Shown here one piece after another: positions 33,770 to 45,796 of a stretch of DNA of 64,000 nucleotides. The first letter of the stretch is position 1. Every line of letters begins with the position of its first letter. The position numbers were made by a program, and so were the translations under genes. The stretch covers positions 5,335,001-5,399,000 of the forward strand of contig NC_134677.1 in assembly GCF_024713945.1 (NCBI RefSeq), in the 5' to 3' direction. The DNA is from Dermatophagoides farinae. Its lineage: Eukaryota; Arthropoda; Arachnida; Sarcoptiformes; Pyroglyphidae. The notes under the pieces are model-generated. The model worked only from the letters and a program-made list of their open reading frames with translations, did no database searches and was not told the origin of the DNA.

Positions 33770-36700
33770 TCAACAAGGCATCAGCGAAGATGGAACAGCG
33801 TTTGGGTTAGACGAGGAATTTGTCGACGGCATCATTGTCATCATAGAGTGTGGTACAGTTTGAAATAACTGGGATAACGTATGACGAATAGAATGATGAT
33901 TCTGCTGTATTCGCGATCGTTCATAATCATCATGACCTATAGATGCTGTTGATGACATTCGTACAGTTGAAGATAGACTGGAAATGATACTTTCAAGATG
34001 TCTCATCACTTCTGGATGATTTACTTCAGTATCCTGAATTTAAATGAAAATTATAAAAGCTTTGATAAGTATAACTTGTCTCAATCAACGATAACGAATG
34101 AAAAAATCAAACCTTTAGATTTAAAATGGATTGCAAATGATGCAAAGATTGCTGCATCGTTAGATTTGGATGCACGATGCGTTGTGAATGTCGTTGTATG
34201 ATAGTGAACATTCGTTCAATTTCTTCTGCAAAGACATCATCAATTATTGAAATTTTGTGTTTGGAACAAAACTATCACTAACCGCTATAACCTTGTGCCT
34301 GAGCCATCTTTTTCCGACGTTGTTTCAGCCACATTTCATGACAATCTTGATCTTTCGGTAACCTAAAATCGGAATTGTAGAAAATTTCGAGCTAAGAAAA
34401 TTAGGAAATTGACTTACATTGGTGGTGCCATATTGAATTGATTGGTCAGCCATTCGCAATTCAATGCCTCTTCTGAGGTAATACGTTTGGATGGATCTAA
34501 ATAAAGCATAGCGTCTAAAAGATCAAGAGCAGCCCGTGGCATCCTGTTTGTGGAAAATTATTCATTTTGTGGGTTTACAACAACAATCTATGCGTGATCA
34601 ATCAACATACATTGCAAATTTTTCCCGCAACACGCGAGGATAAGTCACTTTGGGTCGGAAAGACGACCAATAAGGCAAGTTTATCACCTAAAATTTTGAG
34701 AATGACATAAAAAAATAATTCGATTCTTTTCTAGAACACTCACGGATGGCCAATTGGCTGGCGTAGGCGTGCCACAGTATTTACTTATTGCTTCCAATTG
34801 AAGCAACTCTGAATTGGCTTGAAATATAGTTTTGCCACGAAACATTTCACCTAGAATACATCTGTAATAAACGATAAGAATTTTCCAGAATATATCATCC
34901 AACAAGAAAAAACAAACCCGCAACTCCAAACATCGATTGCCGGACCATATCGTTCTTCACCAAGTAATAGCTCAGGAGGTCGATACCACAATGTAATGAC
35001 TTTGTTTGTATAAGGACGAGTTTTATCTTCTGCTGAAAACAATCGTGCTAGACCAAAATCGGCCAATTTAATCTGGCCACGATTGTTCATTAATATATTC
35101 GAACATTTAATATCACGATGAAGGAAATTATTTCGATGACAATAGCTGAGTCCATCAAGTAATTGTTTCATTACGTGTGCAATATTAGCTTCAGTGAAAA
35201 CAACCAGACCACTGTCTAATAATCCCATTAAATCGTGGTCCATATATTCGAAAACTAAATAAAAAGCACCTTTGTCTCGTTTAAATTCCAAAGCATCTTC
35301 TTTATCGGTGACGATTTCTTTCAGATTGACAATATTCTCATGGTTTAATTGACGAAGAATTTTTATTTCTCGAACCTAACAACAACGAGAAATGATAAAA
35401 AAGGCTAACAAAATCACAAATTTCAAGAAAAGACTTACGGCTGTGATCGGAAATCCTTCTTTTTCATTTTCAAGTCGAACTTTTTTCAAAGCCACAATAC
35501 TGTCAACAGATATGAATGAATTTAGAACATTAACTTAACAAACACATTTTGATATTACCATTTATCCGTATCTCTGGCTTTATATACTTGACCATAGGTA
35601 CCTTCACCAATTTGTGAGATTATCTGAAAAACATCGACCGAACGAGGTTTAATATCACGTGATGATGCTTGTCTATTTTGATTTGGCAGTTCAGTAGATT
35701 TGCCAATGACTCTTGGGCGAGGTAATGTTTTTAATTGACCATTTATGTTCAAAGTGATAGTACTGGATGGAAATTGAGGATGATGAATCGGTTGAATCCG
35801 TTCGATATTATTATTTTCGGCTAAAATTAATTTAGTTGAGGAACTACTCATTTTCAAATCTTCAACTTGTGGCAATGGTAATTTGGACAAATGTGTGGCA
35901 GCAGGTATACCAGTGGCTAAAACCGATGTCGATGGTAACGGCTGTTGTCGAATTGTTTGGAAACTCCCGTTTTGCATGCTTGGCGTGAACGTTGTTGTTG
36001 TCGTCGATTGTTGTTGATCCAAAGATTGTGTTTGGTCCGGTGTAACGCTGGATGTTGGAATTGGTGTTAATGAATTGGATGAATCATTCATCAATGGTGT
36101 TCCAATATTCGATGTATTGCCTGTCGAACGGGATGGTTGAAGTTTTTTCATTTTGATTTTGTTAGCTAATTCTGCAGCCAAGGAATTTGATGAAAATTTA
36201 GTTTCATTCAACAAAATATTGGATTTCGAAACTGATGGTGCTGTCTTGTAATTTTTGTAATCAAGAGACGGAGATTTTGGGGATCGTGATCTAGATGAAC
36301 GATCTCGTTCACCAATGGACATAATATTCATCCGAGTACGCCGTAAATAACTGGAACCGGATAATGATCCCATAGAAAATGGAAGTGGTGATCGACTTTT
36401 CGAACGAGAATTTGTTGGCGATGGTGGTGATCGATTATTACGATCACGTGTATTGGATGAAGAATAAGGGCTATGTTGACGTTCAGACGTTGAACGATAA
36501 TAATCTCGTTCGGAACGATGATCTCGTTCATGTTCCGATGACTTATAATGATGGTGATAGTCCCGATCTGAAGACCTGTGATGATGATGATAATCTCTTT
36601 CCCGATAATCACGTCGATCTTTTTCACGATAATCTCGATAAGATGATGATCGAGTTTGTGATGATGGTGATATAGCTCGATAATCGCGACTTAAAGAACG

Positions 36701-39175
36701 ATCATATCGATCCCGTGACTGTGGTGATACACGGCGATCATATTTGGATGATGATGTCTTTGATGATCTTTCCACAGGTGATGGAGAACGATATGCGAAT
36801 GAGGAATGATGATGTGATGAAGAATATGCCGATGTTACGGGATAATTTGAATGATGATGATGAGATCGACCCGATGATGATGACTGGTGATGATTACCCG
36901 AAGGTGAACGAGTAAGTCTGCGAATCGCTGTCGTAGATGATGATAATGAAGATTTTACTGGTAAATCCGGAGGAGTATATGACTGTGATGAACGATCACG
37001 GTCTCTATGCTGTGATGATGATGATCTTTGATAATGACGAATAGAAGACGAAGAGGATGATTTGTTATCATAGATTGGTGATCGAGACCTCGATCTAGAA
37101 ATTTGTCGTTCACGACGGCCATCACGAATCGAACGGCTACTTGTTGAAGTTGTGAAATATGAATCTTTCGTATATGAATTTGATGTTGATTCATATGTTA
37201 ATGTCCGATGATTTCTATTTGTTGATTGTTCGATTGTCGAACGAATTTTTGAGGAGGATAAAGAATGGTGAGGAGTAGGAAGGGGAAGAAGACCTGGGAG
37301 AGGAGGTGATTGTGGCGGAGTTTTTGATCGTGATCGATAAATGGTTGATGTAATAGATTTTTTCGGATTATTATCATCATTCGATGAATCAGAACGATGA
37401 TATGAACCGGAACGAATCAAAGTTTCGGGACAAGATTGTTTGGAGGGTATAGATGAATGTGTAACTTTGGATAACAGGGATGTTGGGGGCGGGGGTGTGA
37501 TAGAAACATTCATATCAGCTTCTCTTTTAGAATAATCATCGGAATTTTGTTTTTTTCGTTTATAAGACGAATAATTGTTTTCACTTGGATGAGGTTCATA
37601 TCGATTAAGACGTTGATCATCATGATCTAGTTCTTCCGATGATGAAATCTCATCATGTGTGGGTGTCACATTATTGTCCACCACTGTAGACGAAGATACC
37701 ATTCGTGATGAAGAACGTGATCGACTTGATGATGATAATGGAGGTGGTGATGGATTACGTGAACGTTCTAACAAACGGTTATGCAATGGCGTTGTACGCT
37801 TATCAAAACGCTCATTCGAATCGGCTGAATCTAGATCAAGGTCACTTTTGAATGATGGAAGACTTTCCTCTTCCATTGCATCAGGTAAGATTTCAACTTC
37901 ATGACTTAGCATTACTTCTTGATCATCATCAATAGAATCGATCGTATTAAAAACCGTCGTGTTTTCTTTAATAAAAAAATCTTGATCATCATTGATAGAC
38001 TCAGAATCCGAAATTCTTTCAGTCAATTCTTCAATGACATTCACACCATGGCGATTAGCATCATTTTTCGATGTCAAGAGGTCAGCATTATCAAAAGAAG
38101 TTAATGAATTGTCATCTTCAATATTTTGACTGGGTTTTTCATTATCATTATCATGAATTGGCGAAGTATCTGGAGAGATCTCTTCCGCTTCAATTATCAT
38201 AGATGATCTAGGTGAATTATTGGTTTGTTGTTTTTCGGGAATATTGTTTAATTCATTTGAATCAGGATGTGGCGTAATGGGTGTTGAAACTGAAGTAACA
38301 GATGAAGATGATGACAGCCTTTGATAGCGATTTTGATGATGATGTGATCCAGTTACAATCGGCTGTAGCCGTTGAGAACTTGAACTTTCGAAAAAATTTT
38401 GATGGGAAGAATGTTGTTTCTTTGAATCATACGAATGAACATTTCGGTTGGTAGTTGAACCGTAATGAATCTCTCTGGAAGAATGAACTGACAATGATAG
38501 TCGATCATTATGATTGGACATACCATGACGTTCATCAACATCATCATCTTCTAATTCACCTTCTTCGATTTCGGCTTCGTTTAGATCATTATTATTTTTC
38601 GGCTCATTCAACAAGCCTCGATCATCATCATCATCTTTGAGTTCCCCGTCAGAAATGTCTTCTACTTCTTTATCATCAATATTCTTTTCACCAATTTTAA
38701 TAGGTTTAATATCATCAGCATCATCCTCATCGCTGATGGCATCCATTTCATCGGCAAGATTTTTGGACAATAAATTCGAATCACTGTTGTTCTTATTATT
38801 TTTATCTATATTGTTATAGAAATCTTGATTATTAAATGGTGATGAACGAGATGTTGGATGGTAGTAAACAGTCTTATGAATCGTTGTTCGATCCAATGGT
38901 TTACGATGATTTGATTCCTTATCATGCAATTTTTCGATGTTATATAAATTTGTATCTTGCTTGTTGTGTAGATGAGTTGTTTCATCACAGCCATTAGCAC
39001 CTTCATCATCCAATGAGGCAATTTCACCTTCAGAATTTACTTTCGATAATTTCAATTGTGACCCTGAAGGGGGTGATGATATTTCCCCTTCATCCAAATT
39101 GGTATTTTCAACCGAAATTTCAATACGTTTTTTCTTAGATTCGGGCTCATCATCAGACGATAATGGTGAATGCAT
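33770..39175 (-). CDS. Cdk12: Cyclin-dependent kinase 12 (RNA polymerase II CTD kinase)
   Basis: Nine coding exons join in phase: 39175-35559, 35499-35439, 35375-34918, 34861-34744, 34687-34611, 34543-34418, 34362-34283, 34225-34113, 34033-33770, giving 1637 residues. With cyclin K, CDK12 phosphorylates Ser2 of the Pol II CTD and supports elongation of long genes; it is nuclear. The first exon encodes a 1180-residue disordered region: acidic D/E tracts, then RS-, RD- and His-rich segments, then Pro-rich SH3-ligand-like stretches. Kinase features: GEGTYGQVY (1190-1198), Lys1211 in VALKK, the PITAVRE helix (1223-1229) of the CDK12/13 class, HRD at 1312-1314, DFG at 1332-1334, T-loop Thr1349 before WYRPPE. 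The C-terminal extension [16 protein letters not shown] is diagnostic of CDK12/13. The Ser/Asn-rich tail is in the last exon. Animals outside vertebrates usually have one CDK12/13 gene. Confidence 0.96.
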
Positions 39176-40681
39176 AATCTCCTAATGAAATTCAACTAAT
39201 TAATAAAAGACTGAATTATTACAAAATGTATGAAAAACAAAATAAGAATTTTGCATGTGCATTACCTTAAGTTCAAAGTAAATTTTATGGATTTTATGCC
39301 AACCTAAGGACGACTAGTGTTCGAAATTTTTTGACAAAAAATTCTGTTTCGGACAATCAATTCGAAATCGTTTTTTTGTGGCGAACGAATCTTTGAAAAT
39401 CGATTGGTGTCATCAGGTTTAGCCAGAATCTGGCCACTTGTACAGTTTTCACACAGTGTCCGCACAGAAATCGGCCGATTCGAGTTGTACCTGGAGAATC
39501 TTCATGTTTCCAAAAATTAAATAGCTTATTAAACGAAACGAGCTTTTACTTACTTGATTTCTTTAACTTGATAGATAATTTTCAAGAAAAATTCTTTACT
39601 AACAAGAATACAATTAGAATAATTTTTTTCAACAAAAAAAAAGATCGCTAAAACTCACATACAAACACACATCAAACCAGCAGAGAGCAGAAAAATCCAG
39701 CACTGTTCATAAATAAAAGTACGTAATCCTTTTTATATTACCATCATTTCAGATGGAAAAATATTGTTGAAAACTGTAAATCGGATCAATGGAAAAATTC
39801 ATATTGATCCAAGATTCTAATTTATAGATGACAATCTGTTTTAAAATCGGAAATGAGAAAAAAAATACCATTCGGTCACGTGATAAAACAAAAAATCAGG
39901 GTAGTGGCATGCTTTAATCCAGAAAAGGCAATGACAATTTACATGGATCATACCACTATCATTCAATATACAAATCACTATTTCAACTCAAATGGAATCG
40001 TTGATTTTTATTAGAAAATCAAAATTCAAGCCATAGATCGCAGCACTGTATGATGGAAAAAATTCAAAATATAGCGGCAAAATATGAGTACTGGTGAAAT
40101 AAAGAGAAAATTAAAAAAACCTTTGACTTTTGACTTGTGTATACAAACAAAACAATAACAAATAATAATAATAATAATGACACAAACATTAAGGATCGAC
40201 AATAAAACAATAAAGCATCAGAACAATAAAAAAAACTGATCAAGATGATAATGATGAAGACGAGAATTGTGAAGAAAATTTTGTCATTTATTTTTATGAA
40301 ATTGGCTTTCGAAATTGAAATACATGATCATTTTGACATTGAGAATAACAGATCAAAATGATGATAGTGAACGAATTTGTTTAACTGTATTGAAATGAGG
40401 ACATTTAAAAAAGATTTGTATTGAGATTGAAGATTTTTGAAAATCTACAAAACAAAACAAAAACAATCTGTGAATTCATCTTTTGTATTTTTTTTCATTT
40501 TTTGTCAAAAAAAGATTTGCTAATTTGTTTCAATTTCTGATTGAATCTTTAGTTAATTTGTGAAATATTCTACAAGAGTGTGTAATATTTTCTTACAAGT
40601 TGAGTGTAATCATCATTCCAATTTTTTGTATGTATGCGGTCATTTGTACAATTGTTATATTCGATATGTTTGAGTATGTAT

Positions 40682-40687
40682 TTTATT
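40682..40687 (-). terminator. Candidate polyadenylation signal of the 40857 gene
   Basis: AATAAA on the minus strand, about 170 nt past the stop codon of the membrane-protein gene. Confidence 0.35.
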
Positions 40688-40710
40688 GTTTTGATTTTAT
40701 CTGTCTATTC

Positions 40711-40726
40711 GTGTGTGTGTGTGTGT
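40711..40726. repeat. GT microsatellite
   Basis: Eight GT units, in the presumed 3' UTR or downstream flank of the membrane-protein gene. Confidence 0.85.
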
Positions 40727-40856
40727 AACTGTTTATATGTTTAAAATCAAAATTTTTGACATAACAATATAATTTAGAAATTGAATGATTCTTTTTTTTT
40801 TGTTGAAAAATATAAAATCACAAAATGTTTGTTCAACGATCATCTTTTTTTTAATT

Positions 40857-43800
40857 TTATAAGGCTGTTCGTTGATTATAGACGACAATAGGTGGCGATG
40901 ATGATGATTCGATCATTTTATTATCACCACCACCACCACCACCAAGTATGATACTATCACCCGAACTTGTTTCCGGACTATTTTGATGTGTACGTTTACG
41001 ATTTGATGAAATTGAATCAATAGTTTGATGATCATCATTCTTTTGCGTACAACCATCATTGTTTGTATCACAACAAGCTGGTTTCATTTTGGTCATTTTT
41101 TCATAGTATGTAAGAAGTGCATCTGGTGATGCTCTGGCCATAATCATCATTTGATTACGGCGATTAGCATTATCACTAACATCATTATTATTATGAGCAA
41201 TCAATTGTAAAAGACCGCTACGATTCAATGCAATGGCTGCTGCACTATCGTTATGCATACGATTTCGTCGTTTTTTCGTAAAATTCACCTATATATAAAA
41301 ATTAAAAAGCAGGAAAATGAAACGCAAATTAATTTTGAAAAATTCAGTCATTCAATATTTATTAATTTGAAATGATTAAATTTTACCTGTCCATCAAGTG
41401 GTGATCTCGTAAACAACGATGTAATCGATTGATGTTTATTATCATCGGATAATTTAGGTGTCGATATAGCTTCGGGCTCATCGGCTGATGTCGAATTTCC
41501 ATTTGTTGGCCATGGTAATGTTCTTGAACGACCAATCATTAGATGATCATGATTATTATTATCATAATAGTCATAGATTGTCATTGCTGTATTTGTTGAC
41601 GATGAATCAATTTTATTAATCATTTTGAGATCACCAGAATTTGGCATTCGTTTCGAATCCTTTGTAGATTGTAGTTGTTGATTCTCACAATAGGCGGCCA
41701 AATTTTTTGCTAATTGCAAGCCATTCGATCTTCGCCTTTGTTGATTATGTTGATCAACAGAGATGGTGGTAAATTTTTCCGAATTAATTATGGCATCATA
41801 GCTATGGCGAGATTCATTGCTAATTCCATCAACATTATTACCACATTCAACGTCATACTGAAATTGAAAAAAAAATTAAATTATCATCATAAAAAAAAGA
41901 ATTTCACTTGTTTCAGAATTATACAGTTTTATGACTAAATGGCAAACATTCATCGTTTATTTGGATTGTCTCGACTAACATATTGCAGACATTTACAAAA
42001 ATTGCTAATGCTTATGGATGGACAATATTGTCAACAATAATATCATCATCAATGTCAATATGAATATGTATTTTTGAATATTGTAATTTATCAAAGAAAT
42101 AAACAGATAAATAGCTTAAAACACGAATAAAAACACACAGACAAAATGGGTCACAATGTCAAAGAATGTGTCATTATTTTCGGTTTTGCTCCAGCATTAA
42201 AGTTTTTCAGTTACATTGATATTATTGTTTGTTTGTCACATGAAAAGATAATTACAATGATCATAGTGGTAAAACAAACAAACAGAGTGTCATCACTTGT
42301 TTAGTTAGATGCCGGATATATATATTCAAATTATTATTATCTATGTCAACGTTACCATTATAAACAAAATTAAAAAGTTCATTGAAACTATTTTCCAACT
42401 TTTTTTTCTGCATGTATTACTGTGATATGATAATGGTGGTGATAGTAATTTTATCATTTTTAATTAGTGCCATCCTTTTAATTATCACCATCATCTATTC
42501 ACATCAACATTTAAATAGCACTAAATTTTTTATATTTAATTTTTTTTCTTGAATGCAAAAAAAAACGAAAATCCTAGGCTACCTGACTAAAGCTTAGTTT
42601 AGATTTTTTCATTTCAAAACTCCATTTTCATGTAAATAATCGAGATCATCATCAGATCATGAAAAAAGTCGACAATTTCGCAAGCTATACAGGATAAACT
42701 TTGAAAGTATAATCATAACACCACAATTACATAGATGGTATTTTTTTTTGTCTATGATCATTGTATACTATCATTTTTACTATATAGACCTGATCATAGA
42801 ACTAGAAATTGAGAATGGACATCGAAAAGATTGACGTAAAATGTAATTTGGAAAATGAATTATTGGTCAAAGGACTTTATAAGACCATGGCGATGAATAG
42901 ATATATATCCGTACCAAATTACTATAGTGATAGTCCATTACAATCGGATAATAATTATTGTCTTCTTATAAGAGTAGCCATTCTAAATTTTCAATCATCT
43001 TTAATGCCAAACAAAAAAAGATAAGAGAAAAATTTATAGAAAGATAATGATTTTCACTGATGATAATATTGGATGAAAATTATTTGTTGGAAAACAAAAT
43101 ACAAAGACACAATCGAATTAATAATTTACTTTGATAATGAAAAAAAAAAAATATTTACTTTCAATTTTTTTCTTCGACAGTGTTGTCTGTTTTTTTTCTA
43201 TTACTGATACTAAAGATAAACAGATGATGAATGAAATGATAGATTTTATTTGGCAAGCAAGTGAAAAAAAATTGTTTGGCTAGAGGCTGTTTTTTTTATA
43301 TTCTGTGTAATTCTCATTTCGAAGAATTTTTACTAAAGTGATGATGTTTATTCTGAAAATGCGTTTTCTTGTTTTATGACGTATGTTCAGGTACTTGATT
43401 ACCTTGTAACAATGAATTTATATATACATAATATAATATGCTTGTGTGAATGGAAATTTAAAAAGATTCAAATGATAAGATCACAACAAATAGTGTGTAA
43501 AAAAATTAAAAATTTTGCAGCTTTTCATTAGAACAAAGTATTCAACAATACGTCAAGGGATATGTCCATGAATACCAAGAGAAAAAAAATTCGAGGACAT
43601 TGAAAGTGTCGAATGTGATGACGAAAATGACATGAACATCGATTTTAATGACAGATTATCATTCGACAACATTGAACATCATCATCATCATTCATTCATC
43701 CATCCATCCATCCATACATACATACATACATACATCGATAGCTATTTCGTAGTTGAAAGTTTTCCGATTCAGAAATGAAAAATTATTCATTCATTAAATA

Positions 43801-45796
43801 TTAATAAATAATCCATCAAAAGAAGAAGAAGCAAAAATAGAAAATTTGTCCAAATACCTATATACTAAGGTTAATAGAAGAAAATCTTTAAAAAATGATG
43901 ATGAAAGCTGCATTCAAAAGAACAGAAAAATCGATTCAATGACATTGAAAATTACAATGAATGACAATAAACAGAGTTACGACGAAACTTAAACTTAAAG
44001 TACATCTAATCATCATCACAGCATCTTTTGTCACAAGAACTTGTCTAAGAGAAAGCGAAAGTGCCTCTGTAAAATCACACAAACTTTTAACGAACGAATG
44101 ATGTGTGTTCAGAAAATGGCACTTATGATGATTGGAAAAAAACAATTATGAGTTTGGGATTTTTTCAATTTTTTTGCACGTTTAGAAAAAATCTTGCACG
44201 CAAACTTATTTGTTTTTCATTATCGGACAATTTCTAATTTTTTTTTCAAAAACTTACCTGCCTGATAATGGTGGTGATTGGTTTTTTCGTATAATGATGA
44301 TGATGATGATGATGAGTATGAGGGCTATTTGAATGATGTTGATGATCGACTAATTGATTTTGAAATATGATTGAACCATTATTATTATTATTACTCAAGG
44401 TTACACCCGGGATATCAGGTTGTGAATCTTCTGAATTTGGATTACTTATGTACAATGAACAATTTGATCGCCGTTTAGATATTCCACCATTATTATTACT
44501 ATTACTGCCAAGACCATTGTTAATACTATCCGACGATGATGTATTAATACTTGAACGATGATGTCGATGATGATTACCGGGCACTTTTCTAATACCTTTT
44601 TTTCGAATAAATAATGGTTATAAATTATTTTATAAAATAAAAACATCGATAATTGAATTCACTCACTATATTGATCATGATCATTCTTTGAACAACACAA
44701 CCATAATAGGAATAATAACAATATGAATGTGGTAATTATGATTCCTCCTGATGGGAAATATGTGTTAAAAAATTGAAATCTTTTAATTCCCTTATAACTT
44801 ACCGATGGATAGATTGATCATGAACTGATAATCTTGATTAGTTGACCAATCACCTAAATAATCATCATCTTCCCCGGAACCATTAATACCTGAACCGGTA
44901 GGAATTCCAGGTAATGAATGTGGCGGCGTATCGACAACATAATCGATTGAACCAACTGCTATTGAACCAGGATGAGAAATGATGGTTCGATTAACTGCTT
45001 GCGAATGTAATTGTGTAGGTAGAAAGGCAGCCGAAAATGAATTTGCTATTGTCGCTATCGTTGTTAGATGATTTGTACCCTTATCCGATGATTGTATAGA
45101 TGAATCCATATTTATAACATTTGGTTTTATGGCCAACCAATTAGATGATTTTGATGATGAGGAATTATGCTTGCTGAGGTGATGATGAGTATTTGAGATC
45201 AATAATTGTTTTTTCAATGATGAAGATACAATTTGAGGTGCTTTAGTTGAAGGTGTCGTCGCTATTGTAGAATTCATTGGCGCCTTTGTAAGTTTTATGA
45301 TTGTTTTTGAATTAGGCAACATTGTTGGTGTCGATTGCAATGGTGATGGGGGTGGCAAAGTAGTTGTTTCGACTTCCATCGTTCCAGTAACCATGGCGGT
45401 ATTGGTTATCCAATCGTCCTCATCAGACGATAATAATGAAGAATTGATTCTAAGTTGATGTTCAATGGTAGATTCTAGTTGACTATTTACACCGTAGCCA
45501 GCACCAGATCCGTTATCAATCATGAATCGATTAAAATCAGATATAGATGATAATGGAGACGGTGAAGAAGACATTTCATCATCATCATCATCATCATCGA
45601 TGGACACCATACCACTGCTGGTATCATCGCCATTCGTCGTTATTTCAGAATGAATTTTAAATATGTCACCAATCGTTGTGGACTTATTATTATGAATGAG
45701 CGTCGTCGATAATGGAAATGAATGATATAATGTGGTCAGATTATTTTTATTAATATTAATTTTTTCACTTTCGTAGGCAAGATGATTGGGTTTCAT
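40857..45796 (-). CDS. Single-pass membrane protein with acidic Ser-Gly ectodomain (proteoglycan-like)
   Basis: Five exons join in phase: 45796-44803, 44747-44667, 44583-44258, 41857-41387, 41288-40857, about 767 residues. The ectodomain (about 330 residues) is Ser/Thr/Asn-rich, with acidic tracts (seven Asp in one run) and Ser-Gly sites beside acids, notably NGSGEDDDYLGDW just before the membrane; this is the usual setting for glycosaminoglycan attachment. Exon 2 encodes the membrane span IIITTFILLLFLLWLCC and a stop-transfer region. The cytosolic tail (about 410 residues) is His/Asn-rich, then has KKRRNR and a Gly run. It lacks the syndecan EFYA end. No signal peptide is visible: the frame runs upstream to a TAG at an acceptor-like ATAG (about 45803), so a signal-peptide exon probably lies further upstream. 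The exon 3 acceptor (AAAAG) was chosen for phase. Not recognised. Confidence 0.65.
41858..44257 (-). other. 2.4 kb intron of the proteoglycan-like gene
   Basis: Bounded by GTAAGT at 44257-44252 and CAG at 41860-41858, much longer than typical introns here. It contains a CATC/CATA tetranucleotide repeat and a plus-strand frame at 42815-43024 of about 70 codons starting MDIEKIDVKCNLEN. That frame is unrecognised and could be a nested gene or chance. Confidence 0.55.
43691..43735. repeat. CATC/CATA tetranucleotide microsatellite
   Basis: ATTC, then CATC, then CATA units in tandem, inside the large intron. Confidence 0.85.

Larger units (their letters stand above)
39176..40856. other. Cdk12 5' leader and promoter region, and spacer
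   Basis: Immediately upstream of the Cdk12 ATG an acceptor (TTAG) sits at 39182-39185 and a minus-strand donor (GTAATG) at 39260-39265, giving an 84-nt leader intron. A second donor, GTAAGT, lies at 39548-39553. The GC-rich stretch at 39330-39550 is therefore read as 5' UTR plus promoter. Beyond about 39.7 kb the DNA is AT-rich and holds the 3' UTR of the next gene. Confidence 0.5.

Noticed and set aside
29521-39426. 13-mer TCAGGTTTAGCCA shared between 29521 and about 39414
   Set aside because: No extension of similarity on either side; coincidence is adequate.
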